Positions 1 through 7,902 of a stretch of 64,000 nucleotides of DNA are shown one piece after another; the first letter of the stretch is position 1; the number at the start of each line of letters is the position of its first letter. Both the position numbers and the translations under genes were made by a program. The notes below the pieces were generated by a model. That model did no database searches and was not told where the DNA came from. It was given only the letters and a program-made list of their open reading frames with translations. Source of the stretch: Gp6-AA40 sp036802945 (lineage in GTDB: Bacteria > Acidobacteriota > Vicinamibacteria > Vicinamibacterales > UBA2999); the NCBI GenBank assembly GCA_036802945.1, contig DAIRVG010000010.1, forward strand, positions 9,793 to 73,792. The letters are read 5' to 3'.

Positions 1-83
1 ACGCGAAGGGCGACGAAGGGGAGGAACAGGATGGCCGCGAGCGCGGCCGCGGCGAGGACAACGCCGCTGATGACGCGCGTCAT
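1..83 (-). CDS. cdsA: Phosphatidate cytidylyltransferase, N-terminal fragment
   Basis: Only the first 27 or so codons are present; the gene continues past the left edge. The reverse-strand ATG at 83-81 follows directly on the uppS stop (86-84). The peptide starts MTRVISGVVLAAAALAAI and runs into a long hydrophobic helix, as CdsA does. CdsA makes CDP-diacylglycerol from phosphatidate and CTP in the inner membrane. The name rests mainly on the uppS-cdsA gene order, which is very widely conserved; the fragment itself is too short to prove it. Confidence 0.6.
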   Translation of the reverse strand, partial: MTRVISGVVLAAAALAAILFLPFVALR

Positions 84-875
84 TTATTTCGCGTTGGCGA
101 CCGCGGGCGACGGACTGATGCCGCCGTAGCGCCGCTCGCGCTTCTGGTACGCGAGTACGGCCTCGAGGAGGTGCCGGCGCCGGAAGTCGGGCCACAGCGT
201 CTCGGTGACGTAAATCTCCGCGTACGCGATCTGCCAGAGCAGGTAATTGCTGACCCGCATCTCGCCGCTTGTTCGAATCAGCAAGTCCGGATCGGGCTGC
301 CCCGCCGTGTACAGGAAACTCGCGAAGCGCTGTTCGTCCAGATGCTCCGGGAGGATACCGGATTCGATCGCGCGCCGCGCCGCATCGACGATCTCCGCGC
401 GCCCCCCGTAGTTCAGCGCGATATTGAACAGCATGCCGCTGTCCTTGCCCGTGCGATCGATCGCGGCGCGCAGTTCGTCCTGGATGTCGTGGGAGAGGTC
501 CTCCATCCGGCCGATCACGTTGAACCTGATGTTGTTGGTGAGGAGTGTCTTCAGCTCGGAGCGGAGGTACCGCTTCAACAGCATCATCAGCGTGCTGATT
601 TCAGCCGCCGGGCGCTTCCAGTTCTCCATGGAGAACGCGTAGAGCGTGAGGACCCCGACGCCGAGACGGGCGGCGGTTTCAACCGTGTCGCGCACGGCGT
701 CGATGCCGGCCCGGTGACCCTCGACGCGCGGCAAGTGGCGCTGCGCGGCCCACCGCCCGTTGCCGTCCATGATGATGGCGACGTGCGCCGGCAGGCGATC
801 GAAATTGATCTGGCGGACCAGCGTCTCGTCCGGATGGCCGGCCGGAATCCCCGCCAGGAGTTCCTCACGGGACAT
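84..875 (-). CDS. uppS: Isoprenyl transferase (undecaprenyl diphosphate synthase)
   Basis: 263 aa, the usual size for cis-prenyltransferases. It condenses isopentenyl diphosphate onto farnesyl diphosphate to make the C55 lipid carrier for peptidoglycan and O-antigen. The family signature MDGNGRWA lies at residues 36-43, with the catalytic/Mg-binding Asp37, and the C-terminal segment DLLIRTSGEMRVSNYLLWQ is the conserved diphosphate-binding region. The stop codon abuts the cdsA start with no gap, so the two are probably translated in tandem. The 84 bp upstream, before truA, contain no clear Shine-Dalgarno for the ATG at 875. Confidence 0.95.
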   Translation of the reverse strand: MSREELLAGIPAGHPDETLVRQINFDRLPAHVAIIMDGNGRWAAQRHLPRVEGHRAGIDAVRDTVETAARLGVGVLTLYAFSMENWKRPAAEISTLMMLLKRYLRSELKTLLTNNIRFNVIGRMEDLSHDIQDELRAAIDRTGKDSGMLFNIALNYGGRAEIVDAARRAIESGILPEHLDEQRFASFLYTAGQPDPDLLIRTSGEMRVSNYLLWQIAYAEIYVTETLWPDFRRRHLLEAVLAYQKRERRYGGISPSPAVANAK

Positions 876-959
876 CTAATGGCGTGTCTCTTTCAAATTA
901 CGACCGGGCGGCTCCGTTGTCGCGGCCGGGTAATCGACGGTCCACCATCCACTAAGTCC

Positions 960-1736
960 TCAATCATAGTCCACCCGGACCAGGAACAACCCGTGCGCGG
1001 GCGCCGTTGCGCCCGCGTCCGCGCGCGTTCCACCCGCAACCAGATCCGCCATGGCCTGTGCCGGACGCCGGCCTCGACCGATATCGACGAGTGTGCCGAC
1101 GATCGCACGCACCATGTGGCGAAGGAAGCCGTCGCCGGTGATTTCATATGTCAGCAGACCGGGAGGGGAGCCTGAGAAGGCCCGCTCTACGCCGACGTGA
1201 TCACCGTCGAGCAGCTCGGATCGGTAAATCGTTCGGACCGTGCTGCTCGTCTCGGTCCCCGTGCTCTGAAACGCAGCGAAGTCGTGTGTCCCTGTGAGGG
1301 CCGCGGCCGCCTGTCGCATCGCGTCGACATCGAGCGGCTCAGGCAGGTGCCACACATACGCGCGATCGAAAGGATGTGAAACCGGCGTGGTGCGCATCTC
1401 GTATTGGTAGGTCTTGGAGCGCGCGCTGAAGCGGGCGTGAAAATCAGACGCGGCCTCTGCAACGTCGATGACTCGAATGTCCTCGGGAAGCTGCGCGTTG
1501 AGCGCACGCGCGAGTGTCGCGGTGTCGTGGGTGCATGCGACGCGGGCACTCGCGACCTGTCCACGTGCATGCACGCCGGCATCGGTGCGCCCGGCCCCGT
1601 GCACCGTGACGGGCGTCCCTTCGAGCCGTGCGAGGACATCTTCGAGAAGACCCTGGATCGACTCGCCTGCCGCTTGCCGCTGCCAGCCGACGAACCGCGT
1701 GCCGTCGTACGCGATCGTGAGTTTCAGGGTGCGCAT
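960..1736 (-). CDS. truA: tRNA pseudouridine(38-40) synthase
   Basis: 258 aa, normal for TruA. It isomerises uridines 38-40 in the anticodon stem of many tRNAs. The N-terminus MRTLKLTIAYDGTRFVGWQRQ is typical, and GAGRTDAGVHA at residues 47-57 carries the catalytic Asp52. The C-terminal half has the conserved FLRHMVRAIVGTLVDIGRGR element. It is transcribed in the same direction as uppS and cdsA and may feed into them. A palindromic repeat separates it from pyrE upstream. Confidence 0.95.
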   Translation of the reverse strand: MRTLKLTIAYDGTRFVGWQRQAAGESIQGLLEDVLARLEGTPVTVHGAGRTDAGVHARGQVASARVACTHDTATLARALNAQLPEDIRVIDVAEAASDFHARFSARSKTYQYEMRTTPVSHPFDRAYVWHLPEPLDVDAMRQAAAALTGTHDFAAFQSTGTETSSTVRTIYRSELLDGDHVGVERAFSGSPPGLLTYEITGDGFLRHMVRAIVGTLVDIGRGRRPAQAMADLVAGGTRADAGATAPAHGLFLVRVDYD

Positions 1737-1749
1737 GACTCTGCGACGG

Positions 1750-1820
1750 CCGACAGAGGCTCAAAGACACAAAGAGTCAGTTGGATTTCTCTGGGACTTC
1801 GTGTCTCTACGGCCGGAGCC
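1750..1820. repeat. Intergenic palindromic word repeat, ACAAAGAG type
   Basis: Left-arm words GACAGAGGC, CAAAGACAC and AAAGAGTC are answered on the right by GACTTCGTGTCTC, with a short loop between. The element fills the truA-pyrE gap and is degenerate compared with its relatives at 9238 and 23511. Confidence 0.6.
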
Positions 1821-1824
1821 ACGG

Positions 1825-2409
1825 CTAGACGGTCCGCGATCCCGGTTTCACGACGGGCTGGCCCGCGGCGCAGAGGGGGCACGACTCCGGGGGGTAGGTC
1901 GGAAGCGACACGGTGGCCAGCGCATGAAACGGCACATCAATCTGCTGCTGCCCGCCACTGCGGTCGATAATTGCAGCAGCGGCCACGACGTCCGCCCCGG
2001 CGGCACGCGCGAGCTCGATCGTCTCCCGGGTCGAGCCGCCCGTCGTCACGACGTCCTCGACGACCAGGACCTTTTCGCCGGGCGACAGCATGAAGCCGCG
2101 CCGCAGCGCCAGCGTGGCGTCCTGCCGCTCGGCGAAGATCGCGCGCACGCCCAGGGCGCGCGCGACTTCGTGACCGATGACGATGCCGCCCAGAGCTGGC
2201 GACAGCACCGTCTGCGCGCCAAGTGAGCGGACGCGCTCCGCGATTGCGGTGCCGCAAACTTCCGCGTCGCCCGGATGCTGAAGGACGAGCGCACACTGGA
2301 GGTAGCCGGAACTGTGCAGTCCGGACGTGAGACGGAAGTGTCCTTCGAGCAGCGCACCGACCCGGCGGAAACGATCGAGGATGGCATCGGCAGTCACAAA
2401 TGTCATCAT
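1825..2409 (-). CDS. pyrE: Orotate phosphoribosyltransferase (Thermus-type PyrE)
   Basis: About 194 aa. Converts orotate and PRPP to OMP. The PRPP loop VLVVEDVVTTGGST and the substrate region LTSGLHSSGYLQC are present. The C-terminus carries CPLCAAGQPVVKPGSR, a cysteine pair typical of the Thermus-like PyrE group as I recall it. Two adjacent ATGs (2409 and 2406) can start the protein; longer in-frame readings add residues unlike the family. It stands apart from the main pyr locus at 14-20 kb, where a second PyrE-like gene occurs. It diverges from the TolC gene. Confidence 0.88.
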   Translation of the reverse strand: MMTFVTADAILDRFRRVGALLEGHFRLTSGLHSSGYLQCALVLQHPGDAEVCGTAIAERVRSLGAQTVLSPALGGIVIGHEVARALGVRAIFAERQDATLALRRGFMLSPGEKVLVVEDVVTTGGSTRETIELARAAGADVVAAAAIIDRSGGQQQIDVPFHALATVSLPTYPPESCPLCAAGQPVVKPGSRTV

Positions 2410-2477
2410 ACGTTCATCTATCTGCCACACGCGCAATGCGAACGTCGACATACGTTGTCAGTGCGGAGGTGAGACCA

Positions 2478-4169
2478 ATGCGTATGACCATTATTCGAAT
2501 CGTCTTCTTGATTGTGATCCTTGCAAGCTGGAACCCTCTGCCGGCATCCGCGCAGATCGGTGTGCCCGTTGCAACCGCGCCCGGCGCGCAGGTGCGCCGC
2601 CTGACTGTGGATGAAGCCGTGAGGCTCGCGCTGGAGAACAATCTCGGTATCCAAATCGCGAGAATCAATCCTCTGATCCAGGATCTCACGGTCGCCGTCG
2701 CGCGATCGGCGTGGGCACCGACGTTCAACACCACGATGCAGGGATCGAGCACCGACCTCCCCAACAACAGCTTCCTGTCCGGCACCCTGAGCGACAAAAC
2801 GACCAACGGCCGCGCGGCCAGCAACGTTGGCGTCACGCAGCTGACGAAGTGGGGTGGCAGTTACAGCGTCGGATGGGACAGCGCGCGCAGCACCACCACG
2901 AACCTCTTCTCGAATTTCTCGCCGCAGCTCCAGTCGTCGCTGTCGATCGACATCACGCAGCCGCTCCTGCGCAACCTCACCATCGACAGCCCGCGGCAGG
3001 AAGTGCGCCTGAGCGAGAACAACCGGGAGATCGCGGACATCGATGTGCGGCAAACAGTGGTCGGGACGTCGAGGTTGGTGCGCGAGGCATACTGGGATCT
3101 GGCGTACGCGAACGCGGCGCTCGTCGTGTTCCAGCAGTCGCTCGACCTCGCGCGCGAGTCGCTGCGCGAAACGAATACGCGGATCCAGATTGGCACCACA
3201 CCCCCGATCGATGCCGTCGAGGCGGAGGCCGAGGTGGCGACTCGCGACGAAGCAGTGATCGTCGCGCAGGCGCAAATCGAAACCGCCCAGGATACGCTTC
3301 GCGCGCTCGTCTTCAACCCGTCGGCGCCCGATTTCTGGACGACAAGGATCGAGCCGGTAGATCTGCCGGCCTTCGAGCCGATGCCGGTCGACGTCGATGG
3401 AGTCGTACGGAACGCGCTCCAGATGCGGACCGACCTGGAGCAGGCGCGCAAAACGATCGAAGCGACCGACATCAACATTCGCTACTTCCGCAACCAGTCG
3501 CTTCCTGACGTGACCGCGAACTTCAACTATGGGCTGACCGGGCTCGGCGGGAGGCAATTTCTGCGCGGCGCCGGTTTCCCTGGACCCATCGTCGGTCAGT
3601 CGCAACGAAGTTTTGGGTCGGTGCTGAGCGATCTGTTTGGAAACCAGTTCCCGAGCTGGACGGCCTCCCTCAACATCAGTTACCCACTGGGCCGCAGCCA
3701 GCAGGAAGCGAGCCTTGCCCGCGCGCGGCTGCTGGCCAGCCAGGAGCAGACGCAGTTGAGGAACGCCGAGCTGCAGGTCGTGACGGCGGTGCGGAACGTC
3801 GCGCGGCAGGTCCTGACGAACCAGAAGCGGGTCGAAAGCACGCGCGTGTCGCGCGGGCTCGCCGAGCAACGCCTCGACGCCGAGCAGCGAAAGCTGGCGG
3901 CGGGCACGTCGACGAACTTCATCGTGTTCCAGACGCAACGGGACCTTGCCCAGGCGCGCAACAACGAGTTGAGCGCGATTCTGGATTACAACCGGTCGCT
4001 GGTGGACCTCGAGACGATCCAGCAGGCGCCGCTCAGCGGCAGCACAGGCAATGCGACAGCAGCCGTCACGACTGGAGGCGTCAGGACTGGACCGACAACG
4101 ATCCAGATTGGGACGACCGCGACAGGAACGGCCGCGACGGGAGCGACCGCGACGGGAACGGCGCGGTAA
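2478..4169 (+). CDS. TolC-family outer-membrane efflux channel
   Basis: About 563 aa. The ATG at 2478 is set by a strong GGAGGTGA at 2465-2472 and a signal peptide (RIVFLIVILASWNPLPASA). The mature part begins with TVDEAVRLALENNLGIQIAR, the hallmark first helix of TolC/OEP proteins, and holds the two long coiled-coil halves (YWDLAYANAALVVFQQSLDLA, then NVARQVLTNQKRVESTR). It should form the trimeric outer-membrane duct of an RND, MFS or ABC exporter. No adaptor or pump gene is adjacent. The last 40 residues are a low-complexity Gly-Thr-Ala tail made by short DNA repeats at about 4100-4165. Confidence 0.9.
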   Translation: MRMTIIRIVFLIVILASWNPLPASAQIGVPVATAPGAQVRRLTVDEAVRLALENNLGIQIARINPLIQDLTVAVARSAWAPTFNTTMQGSSTDLPNNSFLSGTLSDKTTNGRAASNVGVTQLTKWGGSYSVGWDSARSTTTNLFSNFSPQLQSSLSIDITQPLLRNLTIDSPRQEVRLSENNREIADIDVRQTVVGTSRLVREAYWDLAYANAALVVFQQSLDLARESLRETNTRIQIGTTPPIDAVEAEAEVATRDEAVIVAQAQIETAQDTLRALVFNPSAPDFWTTRIEPVDLPAFEPMPVDVDGVVRNALQMRTDLEQARKTIEATDINIRYFRNQSLPDVTANFNYGLTGLGGRQFLRGAGFPGPIVGQSQRSFGSVLSDLFGNQFPSWTASLNISYPLGRSQQEASLARARLLASQEQTQLRNAELQVVTAVRNVARQVLTNQKRVESTRVSRGLAEQRLDAEQRKLAAGTSTNFIVFQTQRDLAQARNNELSAILDYNRSLVDLETIQQAPLSGSTGNATAAVTTGGVRTGPTTIQIGTTATGTAATGATATGTAR

Positions 4170-4258
4170 TTCAAAATGCAAAATTCAAGATGCAAAATCT
4201 CGCGGATTTGGATGCACGCGTAGTGTTTGCCTTTTGCATTTTGCATCTTGCATTGCCT
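4168..4258. repeat. Intergenic palindromic word repeat, TGCAAAAT type
   Basis: Tandem words of the form TTCAAAATGCAAAAT and TTCAAGATGCAAAAT (4168-4200) are mirrored by TTTTGCATTTTGCATCTTGC (4232-4251). The element starts on the stop codon of the TolC gene. It ends about 15 bp before the next start. Same family as the copy at 32741, which is inside a gene. Confidence 0.8.
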
Positions 4259-4272
4259 GCGTAGGCTCATCC

Positions 4273-5009
4273 GTGCCGAAGCTCTCGGTCACGATCATCA
4301 CGCTCAACGAAGCGGAGCACATCGCCCCCGCCATCGCGTCCGCATCCTGGGCCGACGAGATCATCGTCGTCGATTCAGGCAGTACCGACGGAACGGTGGA
4401 TATCGCGCGGACGGCAGGCGCCCGCGTGCTGACGCGTGAATGGAGCGGCTACGTCGATCAGAAGAACTTCGCTGCCGGGGCCGCGTCCAACGACTGGATC
4501 TTCTCGCTCGATGCGGACGAGCGCATTCCGCCGGCGCTCGCGGACGAGATTCGAGACATCATGGCCAGCGACCCGTCGGTCCACGGCTATCGCGGGCCTC
4601 GCGTCACCTATCACCTTGGACGCTGGATTCGCACCACGGATTTCTATCCCGACTATCAGACGAGGCTCTACGATCGGCGCTTTGCACGATGGCGAGGCCG
4701 CTACGTCCACGAGTCGGTTGCGGTCGATGGTCCGGCAGGGCGCCTGAACAATGACCTGGAGCACTACTCTTTCAGCGACCTGCGCGATCAGATCAAGCGG
4801 ATCAACCAGTACTCGACGTTGTCGGCGTTGCAGATGTACGAGGCGGGGCGACGAACGGGGCCGGTGGAAATCCTCGTCCATCCACCTGCGGCTTTTCTCC
4901 GGAATTACGTGTTGCGACGCGGGTTCCTCGACGGAACTGCGGGACTCACGATCTCATTGATGAACGCTTGGGGCGTGGCGCTGAAGTTCATGAAGTTGTG
5001 GGAACTTCA
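4273..5009 (+). CDS. Family 2 glycosyltransferase, WaaE/KdtX-like (cut by gap)
   Basis: About 245 residues before the scaffold gap; the family is about 250-260 aa, so only a few C-terminal residues should be missing. The GTG at 4273 gives the canonical start MPKLSVTIITLNEAEHI. The nucleotide-sugar site DEIIVVDSGSTDGT and the metal motif IFSLDADERI are intact, followed by YPDYQTRLYDRR and RYVHESV, typical of LPS-core or lipid-linked GT2 enzymes. It probably adds a sugar to an envelope glycan at the cytoplasmic face of the inner membrane. Acceptor and sugar cannot be told. Confidence 0.85.
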
Positions 5010-5109
5010 NNNNNNNNNNNNNNNNNNNNNNNNNNNNNNNNNNNNNNNNNNNNNNNNNNNNNNNNNNNNNNNNNNNNNNNNNNNNNNNNNNNNNNNNNNN
5101 NNNNNNNNN
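5010..5109. other. Scaffold gap (100 N)
   Basis: Exactly 100 N, so an arbitrary-length join. It removes the 3' end of the glycosyltransferase and the 3' end of the small minus-strand gene. The two flanks show no shared sequence, unlike the gap at 37013. Confidence 0.99.
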
Positions 5110-5355
5110 GGTCCGATCGGCGGCAATCGCTCGCAGGAGCGGAATGCGTCTTGAGGCGTCGGCGAGTTCGGGCTTCTGGTTCTCTATTGGAAGGGCCGCG
5201 GTCGGCTCGCGCTCCGGAGCGGGCTCAGCCATTTTCTCGGACAATAGATAGCAGGCGAGGGACGTGTACACGTCGTACACCTGCCCCTTCGAGAGGCGGG
5301 AGAGCTGTATTCCGTCAATACTGCCCGTTAGTGTCTTTGTAATCCGTACGCGCAT
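5110..5355 (-). CDS. Small conserved protein of unknown function, 3' end missing
   Basis: The start ATG at 5355 gives MRVRITKTLTGSIDGIQLSR followed by GQVYDVYTSLACYLLSEKMAEP, a compact small-domain sequence; the reading frame continues into the gap after about 82 residues. I recognise the pattern (short N-terminal domain, then a charged or Pro-rich tail) from unannotated small proteins but cannot assign a function. No signal peptide or membrane segment is visible. The residues after about 45 (EPAPEREPTAALPIENQ) look disordered. Confidence 0.55.
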
Positions 5356-5408
5356 GAAGGGGGAGCAAACCCGGGAACTGGAGAAGCAATTCAAATCTTG
5401 GTCCATCC

Positions 5409-6188
5409 TTAATTACGGACGGGTGCTTTCGGTTGACACACACTGCGTAGCGGACATTGCCGGCTGCCCTGGGCACGGCCAAATCCACACGCGTTCATCA
5501 TTCCCACGTGGCAGAGAGAAAAGTCGTAGCGGACGGGATCGGCGTGGTCGAGCGCGCGAAGCGATGAGGTGATCTCCGCAGCCATCTTCCACCCTGGACT
5601 GACGTAGCGCGTAAGGCGCAGGCATCGTCCAAGGCGGATCACATGTGTATCCAGAGGAATGATGAGCCTGGCAGGTGACACCCCTGTCCACACGCCGAGA
5701 TCGATCGCGTCGCTTCGGACCATCCATCGAAGAAACAGGTTGAGGCGTTTGCATGCGCTCCCGGCGGACGGGCGCGGAAAGAAATAGCAGACGCCGGGCC
5801 GCTTCGGCATGCGCCCGTATGCTGCCTTGAGATCGGTCTGCAGCGCGCGCGTGGAAAACGCATCGAGCGCCGGACCGATGTCCGGCGCGCTCGGATCGTC
5901 ACCCGCGACGAAGAATTGTTCGATTGAGCCCGATTCCCGCAGCATGCGCTGCAGGACGAGCAGCAGCGCGACGAGGTCGCGGCCGCGAATCCACCGATGG
6001 ACGAGCGGATCGATGGCCGTACGGTCTCTGGCCGGCTCGAATGAGCGGACGAAGGCGGCGGGCCTCGTCCCCATGACCGCGAGGAGTGACTCGATCGACT
6101 GCAGCACGCTCGCGACCCGTCCGAACGCGAGCGCCGCCGCGCAGAACCCCACCACCTCCCGATCCTCCGCCGCCTCATAGCGCCGCAC
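5409..6188 (-). CDS. TIGR02757 (DUF2400) family protein
   Basis: The frame contains the family core EVVGFCAAALAFGRVASVLQ, RLNLFLRWMVR, LIIPLDTHVIRLGRCLRL, and a C-terminal CGFGRAQGSRQCPLRSVC with cysteines spaced like a small metal site. Function is unknown, though the fold is related to HhH DNA glycosylases. The GTG at 6188 is the first possible start, but clear family homology continues upstream (LEDLYRTFDHVNSATDPIQI). That upstream frame reaches a stop within a repeat without any ATG, GTG or TTG. So either a rarer codon is used or the repeat replaced the original start. Confidence 0.8.
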   Translation of the reverse strand: MRRYEAAEDREVVGFCAAALAFGRVASVLQSIESLLAVMGTRPAAFVRSFEPARDRTAIDPLVHRWIRGRDLVALLLVLQRMLRESGSIEQFFVAGDDPSAPDIGPALDAFSTRALQTDLKAAYGRMPKRPGVCYFFPRPSAGSACKRLNLFLRWMVRSDAIDLGVWTGVSPARLIIPLDTHVIRLGRCLRLTRYVSPGWKMAAEITSSLRALDHADPVRYDFSLCHVGMMNACGFGRAQGSRQCPLRSVCQPKAPVRN

Positions 6189-6267
6189 GATCTGGATCGG
6201 ATCGGTGGCTGAGTTGACGTGATCGAATGTTCGATAGAGATCCTCGAGACGCGGGCCGACCGATAGT

Positions 6268-6311
6268 GGATTCTTCGTGACCTTCGTATCCTTCGTGTCC
6301 TTCGTGGTTTA
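6268..6311. repeat. Intergenic word repeat, CACGAAGGA type (single arm)
   Basis: On the minus strand, four tandem copies of ACGAAGGAC/ACGAAGGTC. They begin at the stop codon of the gene at 6309 and run into the N-terminal coding sequence of the TIGR02757 gene. No opposing arm is present. Confidence 0.75.
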
Positions 6312-6878
6312 TTTCGGGAACGGCGTCAGCGCGGGCGTGTTCCCCGGCGGAAGCGGGAAGCGCGACACATTCAGCACCATCGCGATGAACGAGTAGTACC
6401 CGTTCAAACCGATCAGATCCATCATCCCCTGCTCGCCAAACTTATCCACCGTCCGCGCATAAGTGTGATCGGTAACGCTGTGAAACTCGTTCAGCTCCGC
6501 GGAGAATGCGTAGACGATCTCCTGATTCTCGCTCATGTTGTCGGGGCGGCGTCCGTCAGCGATGGCCTGGATGGTCGCCTCACCGAGTCCGGCCGTCCTG
6601 GCGTCGGCTACGTGGACGTACCATTCGTATTGCTGCGTCCAGCGGCGCGATTGAAGCAGGATGGCGAACTCACTGACATCGCGCGGCAGTGAATTGCCGA
6701 AGCGAAGATGGTTTCCCAGCCGCGCCGCGGCCAGCATCAACCCGGGGCTGCGACTGAGCGGGACAAACGGTCCGAAGACCGGCTGTTTCCGCTCGGCGAA
6801 GAAGTCCGCCGCCGCCTTCTTCTGCGCCTCGGTCAGCTTGTCGGCCGGAATTGGCGGAAGGCGGTCCTGCGCGTTCAT
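6309..6878 (-). CDS. Carboxymuconolactone decarboxylase-like (AhpD-fold) protein
   Basis: About 189 aa. The ATG at 6878 is preceded by AAGGG at good spacing. The region FAILLQSRRWTQQYEWYVHVADARTAGL is the CMD helix-hairpin, with the conserved Glu and His but without the Cys-x-x-Cys of AhpD peroxidases. So it is more likely a decarboxylase- or lyase-like member than a reductase. The substrate cannot be inferred. Cytoplasmic. It is co-directional with the ModA-like gene 100 bp upstream. Confidence 0.8.
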   Translation of the reverse strand: MNAQDRLPPIPADKLTEAQKKAAADFFAERKQPVFGPFVPLSRSPGLMLAAARLGNHLRFGNSLPRDVSEFAILLQSRRWTQQYEWYVHVADARTAGLGEATIQAIADGRRPDNMSENQEIVYAFSAELNEFHSVTDHTYARTVDKFGEQGMMDLIGLNGYYSFIAMVLNVSRFPLPPGNTPALTPFPK

Positions 6879-6979
6879 ATCGACACCCTTCATTCGGATC
6901 ATTCGGCAGATTCGGAGGCAGAGCAACGCCCGCCGCACGTCGGCTGCGGACGTCGACAACGATTACAGCGAGCGCCGGC

Positions 6980-7735
6980 TCAGAAATTCCAGCCGGCCGC
7001 GGCGAACACCTGACGCGCGGCCGGGGCTGTGATCGACGCGATGAACGCGCGCGCGGCGTCGGGCGCGCGTGTTGCGGACATGACGACTGCCTCGTACGCC
7101 GTATACGTCTGGACGGCGGCGGGGAGAGGCCCGACGAGCGAGCCCCCATACGACTCGCCAAGCTTGATTTCGCTCACCATCGTGAAGCCGACCTGGTTGC
7201 CGCCGCCTTTACCGAGCCGCTGCATGACGTCGCCGCCGGTCGGCACCTGTACCGTCTTGTCTTTGATCTGATCGGCGACGCCGATCGTGCGCAGCATCTG
7301 TTCCACGAGCAGGCCGGAGGCGCCCTGGCTGTAGACCACCGCGTCGGCCTGGAGGAGCGACGCCTTCAGCGCGTCGACAGTTGAAATATCCGGTCGACGT
7401 CCACCGCGGCTGGTTGCGACGCCAACACCTATCCTGCCGATCGTTTTTCGGGTCGCCGCAATCGCACGCCCGTCCTTGATCATCTGATCAACGGTCGAAG
7501 ACTGTGCGACCAGCACGTCGGGCATCTCGCCCATGGCAAGGCGCTTCGTGATGTTCGGCGACGTGTCGAACTGAACTTTGACGGCCTGCGCGGGCTGCTG
7601 ATAGGCCTTGTCCAGCGCCTGCAGAGGGCCCTGCGCAGCCAGCGTGGCAAGCGTCGAGAGATCGGCTGCCACCAGCGGGATGCCAGCCAGGGACACAACC
7701 AGAGCGCAAAGAGCTTCTCGCATGCCGCACACCAT
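6980..7735 (-). CDS. Periplasmic substrate-binding protein, ModA-like
   Basis: About 247-251 aa. The signal peptide REALCALVVSLAGIPLVAADL follows an ATG at 7735 or 7723. The body reads like type 2 molybdate-binding-type proteins: LSTLATLAAQGPLQALDKAYQ, VKVQFDTSPNITKRLAMGEMPDVLVAQ and a C-terminal APAARQVFAAAGWNF. No ABC permease or ATPase gene is adjacent, so it is an orphan binding protein or serves a distant transporter. Similar orphans are often simply called substrate-binding domain proteins; molybdate as ligand is unproven. Confidence 0.8.
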   Translation of the reverse strand: MVCGMREALCALVVSLAGIPLVAADLSTLATLAAQGPLQALDKAYQQPAQAVKVQFDTSPNITKRLAMGEMPDVLVAQSSTVDQMIKDGRAIAATRKTIGRIGVGVATSRGGRRPDISTVDALKASLLQADAVVYSQGASGLLVEQMLRTIGVADQIKDKTVQVPTGGDVMQRLGKGGGNQVGFTMVSEIKLGESYGGSLVGPLPAAVQTYTAYEAVVMSATRAPDAARAFIASITAPAARQVFAAAGWNF

Positions 7736-7902
7736 ATCCGATCTCGATTTCGGAGACCAGCGAGCTGGGGGGTTTACTCGTGCAGTTTGCGTTCGCTGCC
7801 TCGATCTTGCTAGCATTCGCCGCTCGCCCGTCTGACACCACCGGTTTCGAGCGTCGGCACACGGCGCGCATAACTGTCCCTTTTCAAGCGGATGGCACTG
7901 CC

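Noticed and set aside
2418..4181. Long minus-strand open frame opposite the TolC gene
   Set aside because: Arg/His/Leu-rich product with no family pattern; it mirrors a clear TolC protein with signal peptide and ribosome site, as expected in GC-rich DNA.
5010..5109. Possible real fusion between the glycosyltransferase and sequence beyond the first gap
   Set aside because: The open frame across N is meaningless; the flanks do not overlap and the glycosyltransferase is nearly full length before the gap.
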